Numbered from the stretch's first letter, positions 24,889 to 33,515 are shown. The stretch is 33,515 nt of DNA from DASYPQ01 sp046155895 (GCA_046155895.1 JBJXFB010000151.1:1-33515); one strand, 5' to 3'. The notes: generated from the letters alone by a model not told the origin. Made by a program: numbers and translations.

Positions 24889-26232
24889 ATGAAGCGCTCC
24901 CTGCCCGTAGCCGTCCTGCTCGGCCTGCTTGCAGTCACAGTGGGTGGAGTCGTCGTGTGGTCAGCTTGCTCGAAGACCTCGTCCGCGCGCCCGAACGTCC
25001 TCGTCATCGTCCTCGACACGCTGCGGGCCGATCACCTCGGCGTGGACGGGTACGAGCGCGCCACGAGCCCGAACGTCGATCGATTCGCGCGCGAGAACCT
25101 GCACTTCCCCCGCGCCTTCGCCGCGGCGCCCTGGACGCCGCCGTCGATCGCCACGCTCCTCTCGGGCCTCTACCCGACCTCGCACGGGATGATGCCTCCC
25201 GACAAGCTTCCCGGAGAGGGCGATCTGTCGAAGCGCTTGGACAGGAACGTGCTCACGCTGGCGGAGATCCTGGCCGACTCGGGCTACCGCACGGCCGCCC
25301 TCTCGGCGAATCCCTGGATCACGCCGGAATTCGGCTACGCGCAGGGCTTCGAGACCTTCGACGTGCGCGTGGACGCCCGCGCCGAGAAGATCACCGAGCT
25401 GGGCCTGGCGCGGATCGAGGAGCTGCGCGCGAGCGGCGATCCCTTCCTCTTCTATCTGCACTATCTGGATCCCCACGAGCCCTACTCGCCGCCCGACGAC
25501 CACCGGATCTTCGCGGGACAACCCCTGCGCGGAAGCTACAGCCCGCAGATGGTCGAGAACCTCGACCGCTACGACGGAGAGATCCACTACCTCGACGCGA
25601 GCCTCGGGCGGCTCTTCGCCGAGCTGCGGGCCAAGGGAATCTACGACGACCTCGTGATCGTCCTGCTCGGCGATCACGGCGAGCAGTTCGAGGAGCACGG
25701 ACACCTCGGCCACGGCTGGCAGCTCTTCAACGAGGAGCTGCGCGTGCCGTTGGTCGTGAAGCCCGGGCGCACGACCCAAGGCCGAACGATCGAGAGCGTC
25801 GTGTCGATCGTCGACGTGCTGCCGACGATCCTCGCGCTGACGGGTCAGGAGGCGCCGGCTGCGATGCAGGGCGTGAACCTGCTCGACGAGCGAGCTCTGG
25901 CCGCGCGGCGCGGAGTCTTCGCGGAGATCGCCCGACGGTTCTCGTTCCGCGCTTGCGTGAACGCGGCGGGGAAGAAGCTCATCGTCGAGCTTCCGTGGGA
26001 AGACCAGGGTGGCGATCCGCAGGCGCCCGCGCGGCGCCTCGTGGGAGTCTTCGAAGCCGCATCGAGGGATGAACCCGCGATCGAGGACACGAACCTCCAG
26101 CGCGAGCTCGAGGCAGAACTCCAGAAGATGCTCGACCTCGTGACCCGCGCCAAGATCGCGCCCTCCTCGGACAAGGTCCTGCCGATCGACGAGACGATCC
26201 AGAGGCTGCGGGCGCTCGGGTACGCGAAGTAG
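24889..26232 (+). CDS. Sulfatase-like (alkaline phosphatase superfamily) hydrolase, membrane-anchored
   Basis: The protein has 447 aa. The ATG at 24889 opens a signal-anchor (SLPVAVLLGLLAVTVGGVVVWSAC). The core starts with NVLVIVLDTLRADHLG (metal Asp43) and carries the late metal site LLGDHGEQFEEHGHLGHG. At the position of the formylglycine Cys/Ser (C-x-P-S-R) it reads WTPPSIATLLSGLYPTSHG, with Thr83 aligned to the nucleophile and Ile in place of Arg. A true formylglycine cannot form there. Thr nucleophiles are known in related phosphoethanolamine and lipoteichoic-acid transferases of the same superfamily, so it may be a phosphotransferase or phosphodiesterase rather than a sulfatase. The C-terminus (ETIQRLRALGYAK) is usual for this subgroup. 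Confidence 0.88.
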   Translation: MKRSLPVAVLLGLLAVTVGGVVVWSACSKTSSARPNVLVIVLDTLRADHLGVDGYERATSPNVDRFARENLHFPRAFAAAPWTPPSIATLLSGLYPTSHGMMPPDKLPGEGDLSKRLDRNVLTLAEILADSGYRTAALSANPWITPEFGYAQGFETFDVRVDARAEKITELGLARIEELRASGDPFLFYLHYLDPHEPYSPPDDHRIFAGQPLRGSYSPQMVENLDRYDGEIHYLDASLGRLFAELRAKGIYDDLVIVLLGDHGEQFEEHGHLGHGWQLFNEELRVPLVVKPGRTTQGRTIESVVSIVDVLPTILALTGQEAPAAMQGVNLLDERALAARRGVFAEIARRFSFRACVNAAGKKLIVELPWEDQGGDPQAPARRLVGVFEAASRDEPAIEDTNLQRELEAELQKMLDLVTRAKIAPSSDKVLPIDETIQRLRALGYAK

Positions 26233-26235
26233 GCC

Positions 26236-26907
26236 TCAATCGAGCGGCGTGTGGAACGCGGGCACGAGCAGCTTCTGCTTCTCCTCCCCCGTCGCCGTCT
26301 TCACGCGCTCCAGCATCATGCGTCCCCCGAATCGTGTCGGGACCTCCAGCAGCCTCGACTTGTGGTTCCAAACGATGAGGCCGAGGCTGGGCCCTGACGC
26401 GGAACCGGAATTCCGCAGCGTGTAGAGATCGTGCGGCAGCTGGTTGGTGACGGGGACCATCACCTTCCCGACCATGATCATCCCGGTCTGCAGGATCGTG
26501 ATCGAACGCTCGAACCGCGGTACCCCTTCGATGATGACCGACTTGCCCGCCAGCACTCCCGAGGCATCCTTCACCGTCACATGGCGCGGCCCGCGGTCCT
26601 TGTAGCGCCGCGCGACCTTCGGACCGAGCATCGCGACGACTTGCGCCTTTTCCTCGGACCTCAAGCTCGCGAGCGCCATGTCGAAGAAGACGAACGATCC
26701 CGCCTCGTCGAAGATGACTCCGGCGGCCTTCGATAGCTCCGACTTCGCGAGCTTGCCGTCACCGCCGCGCGCGATCAGGTGGTAGAAGCGCCCGCCGTTG
26801 TCGAGCGCGGCCTTCGCTCCGGCCAACGTCGAGTACGGGCGGACCAGGCTGAAGCCCCGGCGCGGGGGCGTGGCGCTCGCACGACCTTCCTGGGCCGCGG
26901 CCTTCAC
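26236..26907 (-). CDS. Unknown protein coupled to the arylsulfotransferase-like gene
   Basis: The protein has 223 aa, starting with a GTG at 26907 only one base after the upstream stop codon, so it is certainly in the same transcript. It has no signal peptide or membrane helix that I can see. It contains a region reminiscent of an EF-hand loop (GGDGKLAKSELSKAAG), a helical middle (FVFFDMALASLRSEEKAQVVAML) and a beta-rich second half (SVIIEGVPRFERSITILQTGMIMVGKVMVPV; LGLIVWNHKSRLLEVPTRFGG). No family is recognised. Its partner protein is exported, so the apparent lack of a signal peptide is odd. Confidence 0.65.
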   Translation of the reverse strand: MKAAAQEGRASATPPRRGFSLVRPYSTLAGAKAALDNGGRFYHLIARGGDGKLAKSELSKAAGVIFDEAGSFVFFDMALASLRSEEKAQVVAMLGPKVARRYKDRGPRHVTVKDASGVLAGKSVIIEGVPRFERSITILQTGMIMVGKVMVPVTNQLPHDLYTLRNSGSASGPSLGLIVWNHKSRLLEVPTRFGGRMMLERVKTATGEEKQKLLVPAFHTPLD

Positions 26908-26908
26908 G

Positions 26909-28444
26909 CTAGATCCTGTCCTTGAACCCCGGGTGATTCCGAGGCACCCGCACGGCGCGGAACAGCGCCTTCGGCGGCGCCCTCCCTCCCTGCTTGCTCG
27001 GCTCGACCTCGCCGCCGAGCGGATTCAGGTACTCCCACACGATCTTCCCGTCCTTCGTCACCTCGAACACGCGCCCCGGCTTGCCCTCGCAGATCAGCGT
27101 GTTGCCGTTCGGGAGCCGCTGCGCGCCGGAGATGAACTCCGAGAGGAACTTCCCCGGATCGGAGTAGATCCACGCCGGCTCCTTCGGCCCGAAGGCCGCG
27201 CCCTCTTCGCGGACGAACCCCTTCTCGCCCGCGAACGGCAGCACGAGCTCCTCGACCGACGAGAAGTCCTTCCCGCCCGGCCGACCACCGCCGTTGTTGA
27301 AGAAGAGGATGCGCAGCTCCCCCTCCTTCGCCCCCGGGATCCAGGTCGGATCGTGCTGGTAGAAGGACTTCTTGTCGGCTTCCGTGCCCATCCCGTAGTT
27401 CTGGGGATTGCCCCAGCGCCACAGGAGATCGCCGCCCTTGCCGCGACGGCCGCCCGTGCTGCCCGCGGCCTCCTTCGTCGTCGTTCCGTGGTCGATCACG
27501 AAGATCTCGCACAGGTGCGGCGACGAGAGCACGATCAGGTCCTCGATCGGCAAGTAGTCGACCGAGTTCGTGTGCATGAAATCGCCCGTCGGCTTGGGCG
27601 GTTCCTTGGGCTTGGGAGGATCGCCGGGCTTCCCGTCCGGAGGAGGCGGCGGCTCGTCGGCGTCGTCGCCCGTGTACCCGAGCTTCTTCATCTGCGCCTC
27701 GAGCTCCTCCCGCTTCTTCTTCTCCTCGGGAGTCTCCTCCTTCTTCTCGTACCTGTGGTCGGCGTTGATGTCGATGCGCCCGGGGAACTCGTGCAGATCC
27801 CCGAAGCCGGGCTTCACCGGATCCGTGTCCTGCACGAGGTGGTCCCACGCGCGCCAGGTCCAGACGATCTCCGCGCCGCGCGACTTCGCCGGCTTGAGCT
27901 CGATGACGATGTCGGGCCACAGCCCGACCTCCTCCGTCTTGTCCTCGTCGCGCCCGCGCGCGATGGCAGCCTCCTTGGAGTGGTACTCCCAGGCGATCGC
28001 CAGGATGTTCCCGTTCGGCATGAGCTCGAAGTCGTGGTGGAGCCGCCGTTCGTCGGTCGCGAGCTCGAACTCCCACACGACCTTCCCCTCCCAGTCGAGC
28101 TCCTGGATCACCCCGCCGACGCCGCCGCCGTGGAAACGCGCTTCGTCCTCCCTGTGGCCGGCCTTCAGGAGATTCCCGTTCGGCATGAGCTGCAGCCATG
28201 CGCCCGGCGTGTACGCGGTCTTCCAGGTGTGGACCACCTTCCCGTCCATGTCGACGAGGTGGACCTCCTTGCTGCGCAGCGGCTGGATGATCGTCAGCCC
28301 GTCGAAGGCCCCGGGCTCGTTCACGCGCAAGCCGCGCGGCTCTTCCTTCTCCGCCGGGGGCGGATCCTCGCACGAGCCGGCGAAAGCGAGGTTCGAGGGA
28401 GTGAGAGTCCAGGCGAGTAGGAGTGTCAGCATGGACATCATCAT
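26909..28444 (-). CDS. Arylsulfotransferase (ASST)-like secreted protein
   Basis: The protein has 511 aa. It starts at the first of a cluster of ATGs (28444, 28441, 28438, 28432), leading into a signal peptide (LTLLLAWTLTPSNLAFAG). The body is a propeller with recurring LMPNGN(L/I)L, VVWEFE, IVWTWRAWDHLVQD and RLPNGNTLICEGKPGRVFEV motifs typical of ASST-like proteins, with DxxGKVVHTWKT at the start. A disordered, Pro/Lys-rich insertion (~232-290) includes EETPEEKKKREELE and PPPPPDG. ASSTs move sulfate between phenols using a catalytic His; which His plays that role here I cannot assign, so activity is unproven. It lies between a small helical protein and an unknown protein in one unit. Confidence 0.8.
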   Translation of the reverse strand: MMMSMLTLLLAWTLTPSNLAFAGSCEDPPPAEKEEPRGLRVNEPGAFDGLTIIQPLRSKEVHLVDMDGKVVHTWKTAYTPGAWLQLMPNGNLLKAGHREDEARFHGGGVGGVIQELDWEGKVVWEFELATDERRLHHDFELMPNGNILAIAWEYHSKEAAIARGRDEDKTEEVGLWPDIVIELKPAKSRGAEIVWTWRAWDHLVQDTDPVKPGFGDLHEFPGRIDINADHRYEKKEETPEEKKKREELEAQMKKLGYTGDDADEPPPPPDGKPGDPPKPKEPPKPTGDFMHTNSVDYLPIEDLIVLSSPHLCEIFVIDHGTTTKEAAGSTGGRRGKGGDLLWRWGNPQNYGMGTEADKKSFYQHDPTWIPGAKEGELRILFFNNGGGRPGGKDFSSVEELVLPFAGEKGFVREEGAAFGPKEPAWIYSDPGKFLSEFISGAQRLPNGNTLICEGKPGRVFEVTKDGKIVWEYLNPLGGEVEPSKQGGRAPPKALFRAVRVPRNHPGFKDRI

Positions 28445-28478
28445 GCCGTCGAACGCAGGCCGTGGCACCAGGCAGCCC

Positions 28479-28772
28479 TCAGGAGGCCGGAGTCGGTTGC
28501 GCCCCCGGCCCTCGCCGGCCCTCACCGCCGTAATCGAACAGGTCCGCGAGCCCGTAGCTCCCTTTCGTGCGCGCGTTCAACGCGTTCCTGATCTTGTTCT
28601 GCACCTGCGGCGTGAGGCGGCGTCCCTTGCATGCGCGCTGCACCATCTTGTGCGTGATCTGCTCGCTCGAGGCGGCCACCAGATCGTGAGTGCGAAGACC
28701 CAGCGTCGCCAGCAGCCGCGCGATGGGCTGTTCGCCCAGGTTGCGTTCCAAATCCGCGCTCTCTTCGCTCAT
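28479..28772 (-). CDS. Small conserved helical protein, possibly DNA- or RNA-binding
   Basis: The protein has 97 aa with an ATG at 28772, divergent from rsmH. Its core (LLATLGLRTHDLVAASSEQITHKMVQRACKGRRLTPQVQNKIRNALNART) looks like a helix-turn-helix of a kind I have seen as short stand-alone proteins in planctomycetes and verrucomicrobia, always next to unrelated genes. The C-terminal ~20 residues are Gly/Pro-rich. It ends 34 bases before the ATG of the arylsulfotransferase-like gene, so co-transcription is likely. Function is unknown; a regulator or a ribosome-associated factor (given rsmH next door) is a guess. Confidence 0.75.
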   Translation of the reverse strand: MSEESADLERNLGEQPIARLLATLGLRTHDLVAASSEQITHKMVQRACKGRRLTPQVQNKIRNALNARTKGSYGLADLFDYGGEGRRGPGAQPTPAS

Positions 28773-28807
28773 GTCGCCCGATCCTACGCGATGATACTGC
28801 TCCAGCG

Positions 28808-29860
28808 ATGACCGAGCCCACCCCCGACGCTCTGCCTCCCCACCAGCGCCGCCGGCGCTACCGCGGCACCCATCCGCGGCGTTTCGGGGAGAAGTACAAG
28901 GAGCTCGCGCCCGCGCAGTACCCCGATCTCGTCGCGCACGTGCGCAGCCGCGGCCAGACGCCGGCGGGACAGCACGTGCCGATCCTGACCGAGGAGCTGA
29001 TGACGGTGCTCGCGCCAAGTCCGGGCGAGCGCGGAGTCGACTGCACCTTAGGCTGGGGCGGACACGCCGAGCGCGCGCTCGAACGCATCGCGCCCGGCGG
29101 GCGGCTGCTCGCCCTGGACATCGATCCGCTCCAGCTGCCGCAGAGCGAGAGGCGCCTGCGCGCGCTGGGCCACGACGAGCGGGTCCTGCTCGTGCGGCAG
29201 AAGAACTTCGCCGCGCTGGGCGCGGTGCTGCACGAAATCGGCTGGAGCGAGGGCGCGGACTTCGTGTACGCCGACCTGGGCGTTTCCTCGATGCAGATCG
29301 ACGACCCCGCCCGCGGCTTCAGCTTCCAGCAGGACGGTCCACTCGACATGCGCATGAACCCGAGTCGCGGCTCGTCCGCCGCGCAGTGGCTCGAACGCGC
29401 GACTTTCGAGGACCTGCGCGCGGCCTTGAGCGACCACGCCGACGAGCCGCACGCGGCCTCCATCGCCCTCGCGATCGCCGAGCGACGCGGAACGCTCGAC
29501 ACCACGCGCGCTCTCGTGGAAGTGATCCGCCACTCCCTGCCGGCACGCCTCGCGCCGGAGGAGGTGGATCTCAGCGTACGCCGCACCTTCCAGGCCCTGC
29601 GGATCGAGGTCAATCGTGAGCTCGAGGTCCTGGACGCGTGGCTACGCCAACTCCCCGCCAGCCTGCGCCCCGGCGGCCGCGTCGCGGCGATCACTTTCCA
29701 TTCGGGCGAGGATCGGCGCGTGAAGCACTCGTTCCAGCAGGGCCTCCGCGACGGGACCTACGCCGCCGTGTCGGACGAGGTCATCCGCCCTTCCTCGGCG
29801 GAGCAACGCTCGAATCCCCGCTCGTCGCCCGCCAAGCTGCGGTGGGCGCGCAAGGGCTGA
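28808..29860 (+). CDS. rsmH: 16S rRNA m4C1402 methyltransferase
   Basis: The protein has 350 aa and methylates N4 of C1402 in the ribosomal P site using SAM. It has HVPILTEELM, the SAM-binding DCTLGWGGHAERAL (usual form DCTxGxGGHS), LLALDIDP, the substrate-facing YADLGVSSMQID, RGFSFQQDGPLDMRM, TFQALRIEVNRELE and the C-terminal RVAAITFHSGEDRRVKH. The N-terminal ~57 residues (RRRRYRGTHPRRFGEKYKEL) are a basic extension absent from E. coli RsmH. It is not next to mraZ, ftsL or mur genes, as expected in lineages with a dispersed division cluster. The ATG lacks a clear ribosome site. Confidence 0.95.
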   Translation: MTEPTPDALPPHQRRRRYRGTHPRRFGEKYKELAPAQYPDLVAHVRSRGQTPAGQHVPILTEELMTVLAPSPGERGVDCTLGWGGHAERALERIAPGGRLLALDIDPLQLPQSERRLRALGHDERVLLVRQKNFAALGAVLHEIGWSEGADFVYADLGVSSMQIDDPARGFSFQQDGPLDMRMNPSRGSSAAQWLERATFEDLRAALSDHADEPHAASIALAIAERRGTLDTTRALVEVIRHSLPARLAPEEVDLSVRRTFQALRIEVNRELEVLDAWLRQLPASLRPGGRVAAITFHSGEDRRVKHSFQQGLRDGTYAAVSDEVIRPSSAEQRSNPRSSPAKLRWARKG

Positions 29861-29914
29861 GCCGCTCCGGTAGGATCCCCGCCCCCGCCGGTCCCCCTAC
29901 GCCGAGGATTCTCC

Positions 29915-32900
29915 ATGCACCGCCGCTCCACGCTCGCTGCTGCCGTCCTGTCCTTGGGCCTGTGCCTGGCCTGCTCCGCGCCCGCGCGCGGCGCACCGGC
30001 GCCCCAGTCCGCGGCTCCCGAGTCGCCCGTTCGCCCGCCCCCCGCGAACGTCGACACGGCCGACACGCGCATGCTCGAGCAGCCCGCAGTCAGCAAGGAT
30101 CACATCGCCTTCGTGTACGCAGGCGACGTGTGGGTGGCCAACCTCGACGGCTCGCTCGTCAGGCGATTGACGTCGCATCCGGGTTTCGAGTCCCGGCCGC
30201 GCTTCTCGCCGGACGGCCGCTCGATCGCGTTCTCCGGGCAGTACGACGGCAACGTCGACGTCTACCTGGTCCCGACGGCTGGAGGAGAGCCGCGGCGCCT
30301 CACTTGGCACCCGGGCGACGACCTCGTCCAAGGCTTCGCTCCCGACGGCAAGGCGGTGCTCTTCGTTTCGCAGCGAGAGGTCTACACGCGCCGGTTCTGG
30401 CACCTCTTCCAGGTCGATCTCGAGGGCGGCTTCCCCGCCCGCCACGAGCTGCCCTCCTGCGCGGAAGCGGCGATCTCTCCCGACGGCCGCAAGATCGCGT
30501 ACAACCCGCTGGGCGACGCGTTCACGCAGTGGAAGAACTACCGCGGCGGCCGCGCGAGCCGCATCTGGATCTACGACGTCGGCGACCGTTCCGTCGAGCA
30601 GGTGCCGCAGCCGAAGGAGCGCTGCAACGACACCGACGCGATGTGGGTCGGGGACCGGCTCTACTTCCGCTCGGACCGCGCCGGCGAGTTCAACCTGTTC
30701 TCGTACGACCCCGCCTCGAAGTCGGTCGTCCAGCGCACCCAGCACGCCGACTTCCCCATCCTGAACGCCGGGAGCGGAGGCGGAAGCATCGTCTACGAGC
30801 AGGCCGGATGGCTCCACCGCTTCGATCCGGCGAGCGCGAAGAGCGCGCGGTTGAAGATCGGCGTCGCGGCCGATCTCGTCGAGGCGCGCCCGCGCTACGT
30901 GAAGGGCGAGGACTACCTCCGCAGCGCCGACGTGTCCCCTTCGGGGGCACGCGTCGCCGTGGGATTCCGCGGCGAGATCCTCACGGTACCGGTGGAGAAA
31001 GGCTCGCCGCGCAACCTGACCGAGTCGCCCGGCGCGAACGAGCGCACTCCCGCCTGGTCGCCCGACGGCAAGACGATCGCGTGGTTCTCGGATCAAAGCG
31101 GCGAGAACCAGCTCGTGCTCGCCCCCCAGGACGGCCGCGGCGAGCGGCGCGCGATCGCGCTGGAAGGGGCCGGCTTCTACAGCGACCCCGAGTGGTCGCC
31201 GGACGGCCAGCGGATCAGCTTCCTCGACAACTCCGGCTCCCTCTTCGTCCTCGACGTCGCGAGCGGAAAGTCCAGCAAGGTCGCCCAGGACGAGATCTAC
31301 GACGTCGTCTCCGGCATCGCGCACGACTGGTCGCCCGACTCGCGCTGGCTGGCCTACACGAAGATGACCCGGACCGGGTTCCACCGCGTCGAGATCTACG
31401 ACGCGCGGGAGGGCACCTCGCGCGCGATCACGGACGGTCTGTCGGACGTCTCCGAGCCGGTCTTCGACGCGGGAGGCAAGTACCTCTACATGGCCGCCTC
31501 GACCGACGCGGGGCCTGCTCTCACCTGGTTCTCCCAGGCGAGCGCCGACGTCGAGCAGAAGAACGCTCTCTACCTCGTCTGCCTCGCGAAAGACACGCCC
31601 TCGCCTCTGGCCAAGGAGAGCGACGAGGAAAAGCCCGCCTCCGACGAGAAGGACGAGAAGGACGAGAAGAAGGACGAGAAGCCGAAGTCCGGGGAGGACG
31701 AGACCGGCGAGAAGCCCAAGCCGCCGGTCGAAGTGAAGATCGATTTCGACGGGCTCGCGCAGCGCATCGTCGCGCTCCCGCTGGGCGAGGCCTTCTACGC
31801 GAACCTGCATCCTGGCCAGGCCGGGCAGCTCTTCTACCGGAAGGCGGAGCGCGCCGAATTCCGCGAGGACGGCTCGGCGACGAGCGACCTGGCGCGCTTC
31901 GACCTCGAGAAGCGCGAGGAGAAGATCCTGCTCGAAAGCGTGCAGGGCTTCGAATTGACGCGGGACCACGAGAAAGTCCTCCTCACGACGGAGGAGGGCC
32001 TGTGGGTGACCGCCCTGGGCGACTCCATCGACAAGAAGAAGGGCAAGCTCGCCCTCGATTCGATCCAGGTCCGCATCGACCCGCGCGCCGAGTGGCCCCA
32101 TATCTTCGACGAGGTCTGGCGGATCAACCGCGACTGCTTCTACGACCCGGGCATGCACGGGGCGGACTGGCCGGCGATGAAGGAGCGTTACAGCCAGTTC
32201 CTCCCGCACCTGACGACGCGCGGCGATCTCTCGCGCGTGATCACGTGGCTGTGCTCCGAACTCGCCGTCGGCCACAGCCGCGGCGGCGGCGGCGACACGC
32301 TGGTCAAGGCGGACGGCGTCCCGGGCGGACTGCTCGGCGCGGACTTCGAGGTCGCCGACGGACGCTACCGCTTCAAGAAGGTCTACGGCGGCCTGAACTG
32401 GACGCCGGATCTCCGCGCGCCGCTCACCGAGCCCGGCGTGCAGGTCCAGGCCGGCGAGTATCTGCTCGCGGTCGAGGGGCGCGACCTGCGAGCTCCGGAG
32501 AACCTCTACGCGCGCTTCGAGAACACGGCGGAAAGGCAGGTCGAGCTCACTGTCGGCCCGAATGCCGACGGCTCGGGCTCGCGCAACGTCAAGGTCGTTC
32601 CGATCGCCGACGAGGCGGCCCTGCGCAACCGCGACTGGGTCGAGGGCAACATCCGCAAGGTCACCGAGGCGACCGGCGGCAAGGTCGCCTACGTCTACGT
32701 CCCGAACACGGCCGAGCTCGGCTTCGTGTACTTCAAGCGCTACTTCTTCCCGCAGTCCGACCGCCAGGCGATCATCATCGACGAGCGGCACAACGGCGGC
32801 GGATCCGTCGCGGACTACTACATCGACATCCTGCGCCGGCCGTACGTCAGCCACTGGGCCACGCGCTACGGCGCGAGCTTCGTCACCCCGCAAGCGGCCA

Positions 32901-33286
32901 TCTTCGGGCCGAAGGTGATGCTGATCGACGAGACCGCGGGATCGGGCGGCGACCTCCTGCCCTGGATGTTCCGCAAGTTCGGGCTCGGCAAGCTCATCGG
33001 CCGGCCGACCTGGGGCGGCCTCGTCGGCATCCTGGGCTTCCCCGAGCTGATGGACGGCGGCAGCGTCACCGCTCCGAACCTGGGGATCTGGACGGAAGAG
33101 GACGGCTTCACGGTCGAGAACGTCGGCGTCCCGCCGGACATCGAGGTCGAGCAGCTCCCGGCGCTCGTGGCTGAGGGCCGCGACCCGCAGCTCGAGCGCG
33201 CGATCGAGGAGATCATGGCCGAGCTGAAGAAGAACCCGCCGCGCGCGGCCGTGCAGCCGCCCTTCCCGGTGCGCGTGCGCAGGTAG
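29915..33286 (+). CDS. Tricorn-like S41 protease with WD40/PD40 propeller domains
   Basis: The protein has 1123 aa. A signal peptide (STLAAAVLSLGLCLACSAPARG) directs it to the periplasm. Residues ~45-560 contain many PD40 blades (FSPDGRSIAFSGQYDG, ISPDGRKIAYN, WSPDGKTIAWFSDQSG, WSPDGQRISFLDNSG), forming one or two propellers. A Lys/Glu/Asp-rich linker (~567-608) is followed by a further beta-rich part, then the Tricorn core with a PDZ-like region (VQVQAGEYLLAVEGRDLR) and the S41 protease: catalytic His787 in AVGHSRGG and Ser1010 in ETAGSGGDLLPW, with IIIDERHNGGG between. These match Thermoplasma Tricorn in order and in motif. It probably trims peptides or degrades exported proteins. The ATG at 29915 follows a modest GAGGA. 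It lies 54 bases after rsmH. Confidence 0.95.
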   Translation: MHRRSTLAAAVLSLGLCLACSAPARGAPAPQSAAPESPVRPPPANVDTADTRMLEQPAVSKDHIAFVYAGDVWVANLDGSLVRRLTSHPGFESRPRFSPDGRSIAFSGQYDGNVDVYLVPTAGGEPRRLTWHPGDDLVQGFAPDGKAVLFVSQREVYTRRFWHLFQVDLEGGFPARHELPSCAEAAISPDGRKIAYNPLGDAFTQWKNYRGGRASRIWIYDVGDRSVEQVPQPKERCNDTDAMWVGDRLYFRSDRAGEFNLFSYDPASKSVVQRTQHADFPILNAGSGGGSIVYEQAGWLHRFDPASAKSARLKIGVAADLVEARPRYVKGEDYLRSADVSPSGARVAVGFRGEILTVPVEKGSPRNLTESPGANERTPAWSPDGKTIAWFSDQSGENQLVLAPQDGRGERRAIALEGAGFYSDPEWSPDGQRISFLDNSGSLFVLDVASGKSSKVAQDEIYDVVSGIAHDWSPDSRWLAYTKMTRTGFHRVEIYDAREGTSRAITDGLSDVSEPVFDAGGKYLYMAASTDAGPALTWFSQASADVEQKNALYLVCLAKDTPSPLAKESDEEKPASDEKDEKDEKKDEKPKSGEDETGEKPKPPVEVKIDFDGLAQRIVALPLGEAFYANLHPGQAGQLFYRKAERAEFREDGSATSDLARFDLEKREEKILLESVQGFELTRDHEKVLLTTEEGLWVTALGDSIDKKKGKLALDSIQVRIDPRAEWPHIFDEVWRINRDCFYDPGMHGADWPAMKERYSQFLPHLTTRGDLSRVITWLCSELAVGHSRGGGGDTLVKADGVPGGLLGADFEVADGRYRFKKVYGGLNWTPDLRAPLTEPGVQVQAGEYLLAVEGRDLRAPENLYARFENTAERQVELTVGPNADGSGSRNVKVVPIADEAALRNRDWVEGNIRKVTEATGGKVAYVYVPNTAELGFVYFKRYFFPQSDRQAIIIDERHNGGGSVADYYIDILRRPYVSHWATRYGASFVTPQAAIFGPKVMLIDETAGSGGDLLPWMFRKFGLGKLIGRPTWGGLVGILGFPELMDGGSVTAPNLGIWTEEDGFTVENVGVPPDIEVEQLPALVAEGRDPQLERAIEEIMAELKKNPPRAAVQPPFPVRVRR

Positions 33287-33299
33287 AGCCCTAGCGCCG

Positions 33300-33515
33300 T
33301 CGTCCGCCGCGAGCCCAGCTCGTGCTTCCCTGCACGTAGGTCCCGCCTCCGCCCCGGAACTGGCTCGCGCGCGCGGCGCCGCGCTCACCGCGCTCGCGCA
33401 GTTCTACCGGCTCGCGCCCGACGGCTGGTACATGAACCTGGTCGGCACCCGCGGCGATCGCACGCGCGCGGTCGAGCTGGCGCGCGAGGCGGTGCAGATC
33501 CAGCCGGCGCGGATC
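33300..33515 (+). CDS. Partial coding region at the right edge, possibly TPR-like, no start visible
   Basis: From about 33354 to the edge one plus-strand frame has almost only G or C at third positions and reads as protein: LARARGAALTALAQFYRL, then APDGWYMNLVGTRGDR and AVELAREAVQIQPARI. The last segment resembles the end of a TPR-like helix pair. No ATG or GTG precedes it in frame after the Tricorn stop; the first internal ATG is at 33432. It may be a gene that lost its 5' end, or one using a rare start such as the CTG at 33330. The strand call rests on codon bias only. Confidence 0.35.

Noticed and set aside
29897..33388. Very long minus-strand open frame opposite the Tricorn-like gene
   Set aside because: It is a by-product of high GC at third positions; its translation is Arg/Asp/Ala-rich without motifs, whereas the plus frame has complete protease and propeller motifs.

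Overview
The window is about 70% GC, with nearly every third codon position G or C. It comes from a bacterium that I think belongs to the Planctomycetota. The grounds are a lipoprotein caspase-like TPR-CHAT protein, an arylsulfotransferase-like protein, a sulfatase-like hydrolase, a Tricorn-type protease, an rsmH gene standing outside any division/cell-wall cluster, and a secreted repeat protein with a Cys/Gly-rich C-terminal domain that I associate with deep-branching planctomycetes. This is inference from gene content; there is no rRNA or marker gene to confirm it.

Layout. (1) 1-128: edge of an IS481-type insertion sequence. (2) 129-3524 (-): TPR-CHAT lipoprotein. (3) 3704-9433 (+): a DUF4190-like membrane protein, then a Gld-like ABC export operon (ATPase, permease, an unusually long double GldG-like protein, DUF4340 protein), joined by overlapping start and stop codons. 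(4) 9489-10055 (+): the C-terminal (ACT) part of an aspartokinase without its kinase domain. (5) 10164-12014 (-): secreted protein with seven near-identical 58-60 residue beta-propeller repeats. (6) 12293-20244 (+): a complete tryptophan operon, trpL-E-G-D-C-(F-B fusion)-A followed by a chorismate-mutase-like gene and a DAHP synthase. Every cistron overlaps the next, and a leader peptide with three consecutive Trp codons is followed by competing hairpins. (7) 20316-24817: an accessory stretch of small membrane and zinc-ribbon-like genes, a class C beta-lactamase-like serine hydrolase, a lone barstar-like inhibitor, and an AbrB/RelE-type toxin-antitoxin pair. (8) 24889-28772: sulfatase-like enzyme (+), then a tight minus-strand group (small helical protein, arylsulfotransferase-like protein, unknown protein). 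(9) 28808-33286 (+): rsmH and a Tricorn-like protease; a start-less coding fragment reaches the right edge.

The best candidate for something not previously described is the trp leader at 12284-12431. It looks like a classical ribosome-stalling attenuator, and it would place not only trp genes but also the first enzyme of the shikimate pathway under Trp-codon control. Other points of interest are the tandem GldG-like protein, the TrpF-TrpB fusion, the headless aspartokinase and the AbrB/RelE pair with a palindrome next to its ribosome binding site. I saw no CRISPR array, tRNA, rRNA or phage genes.
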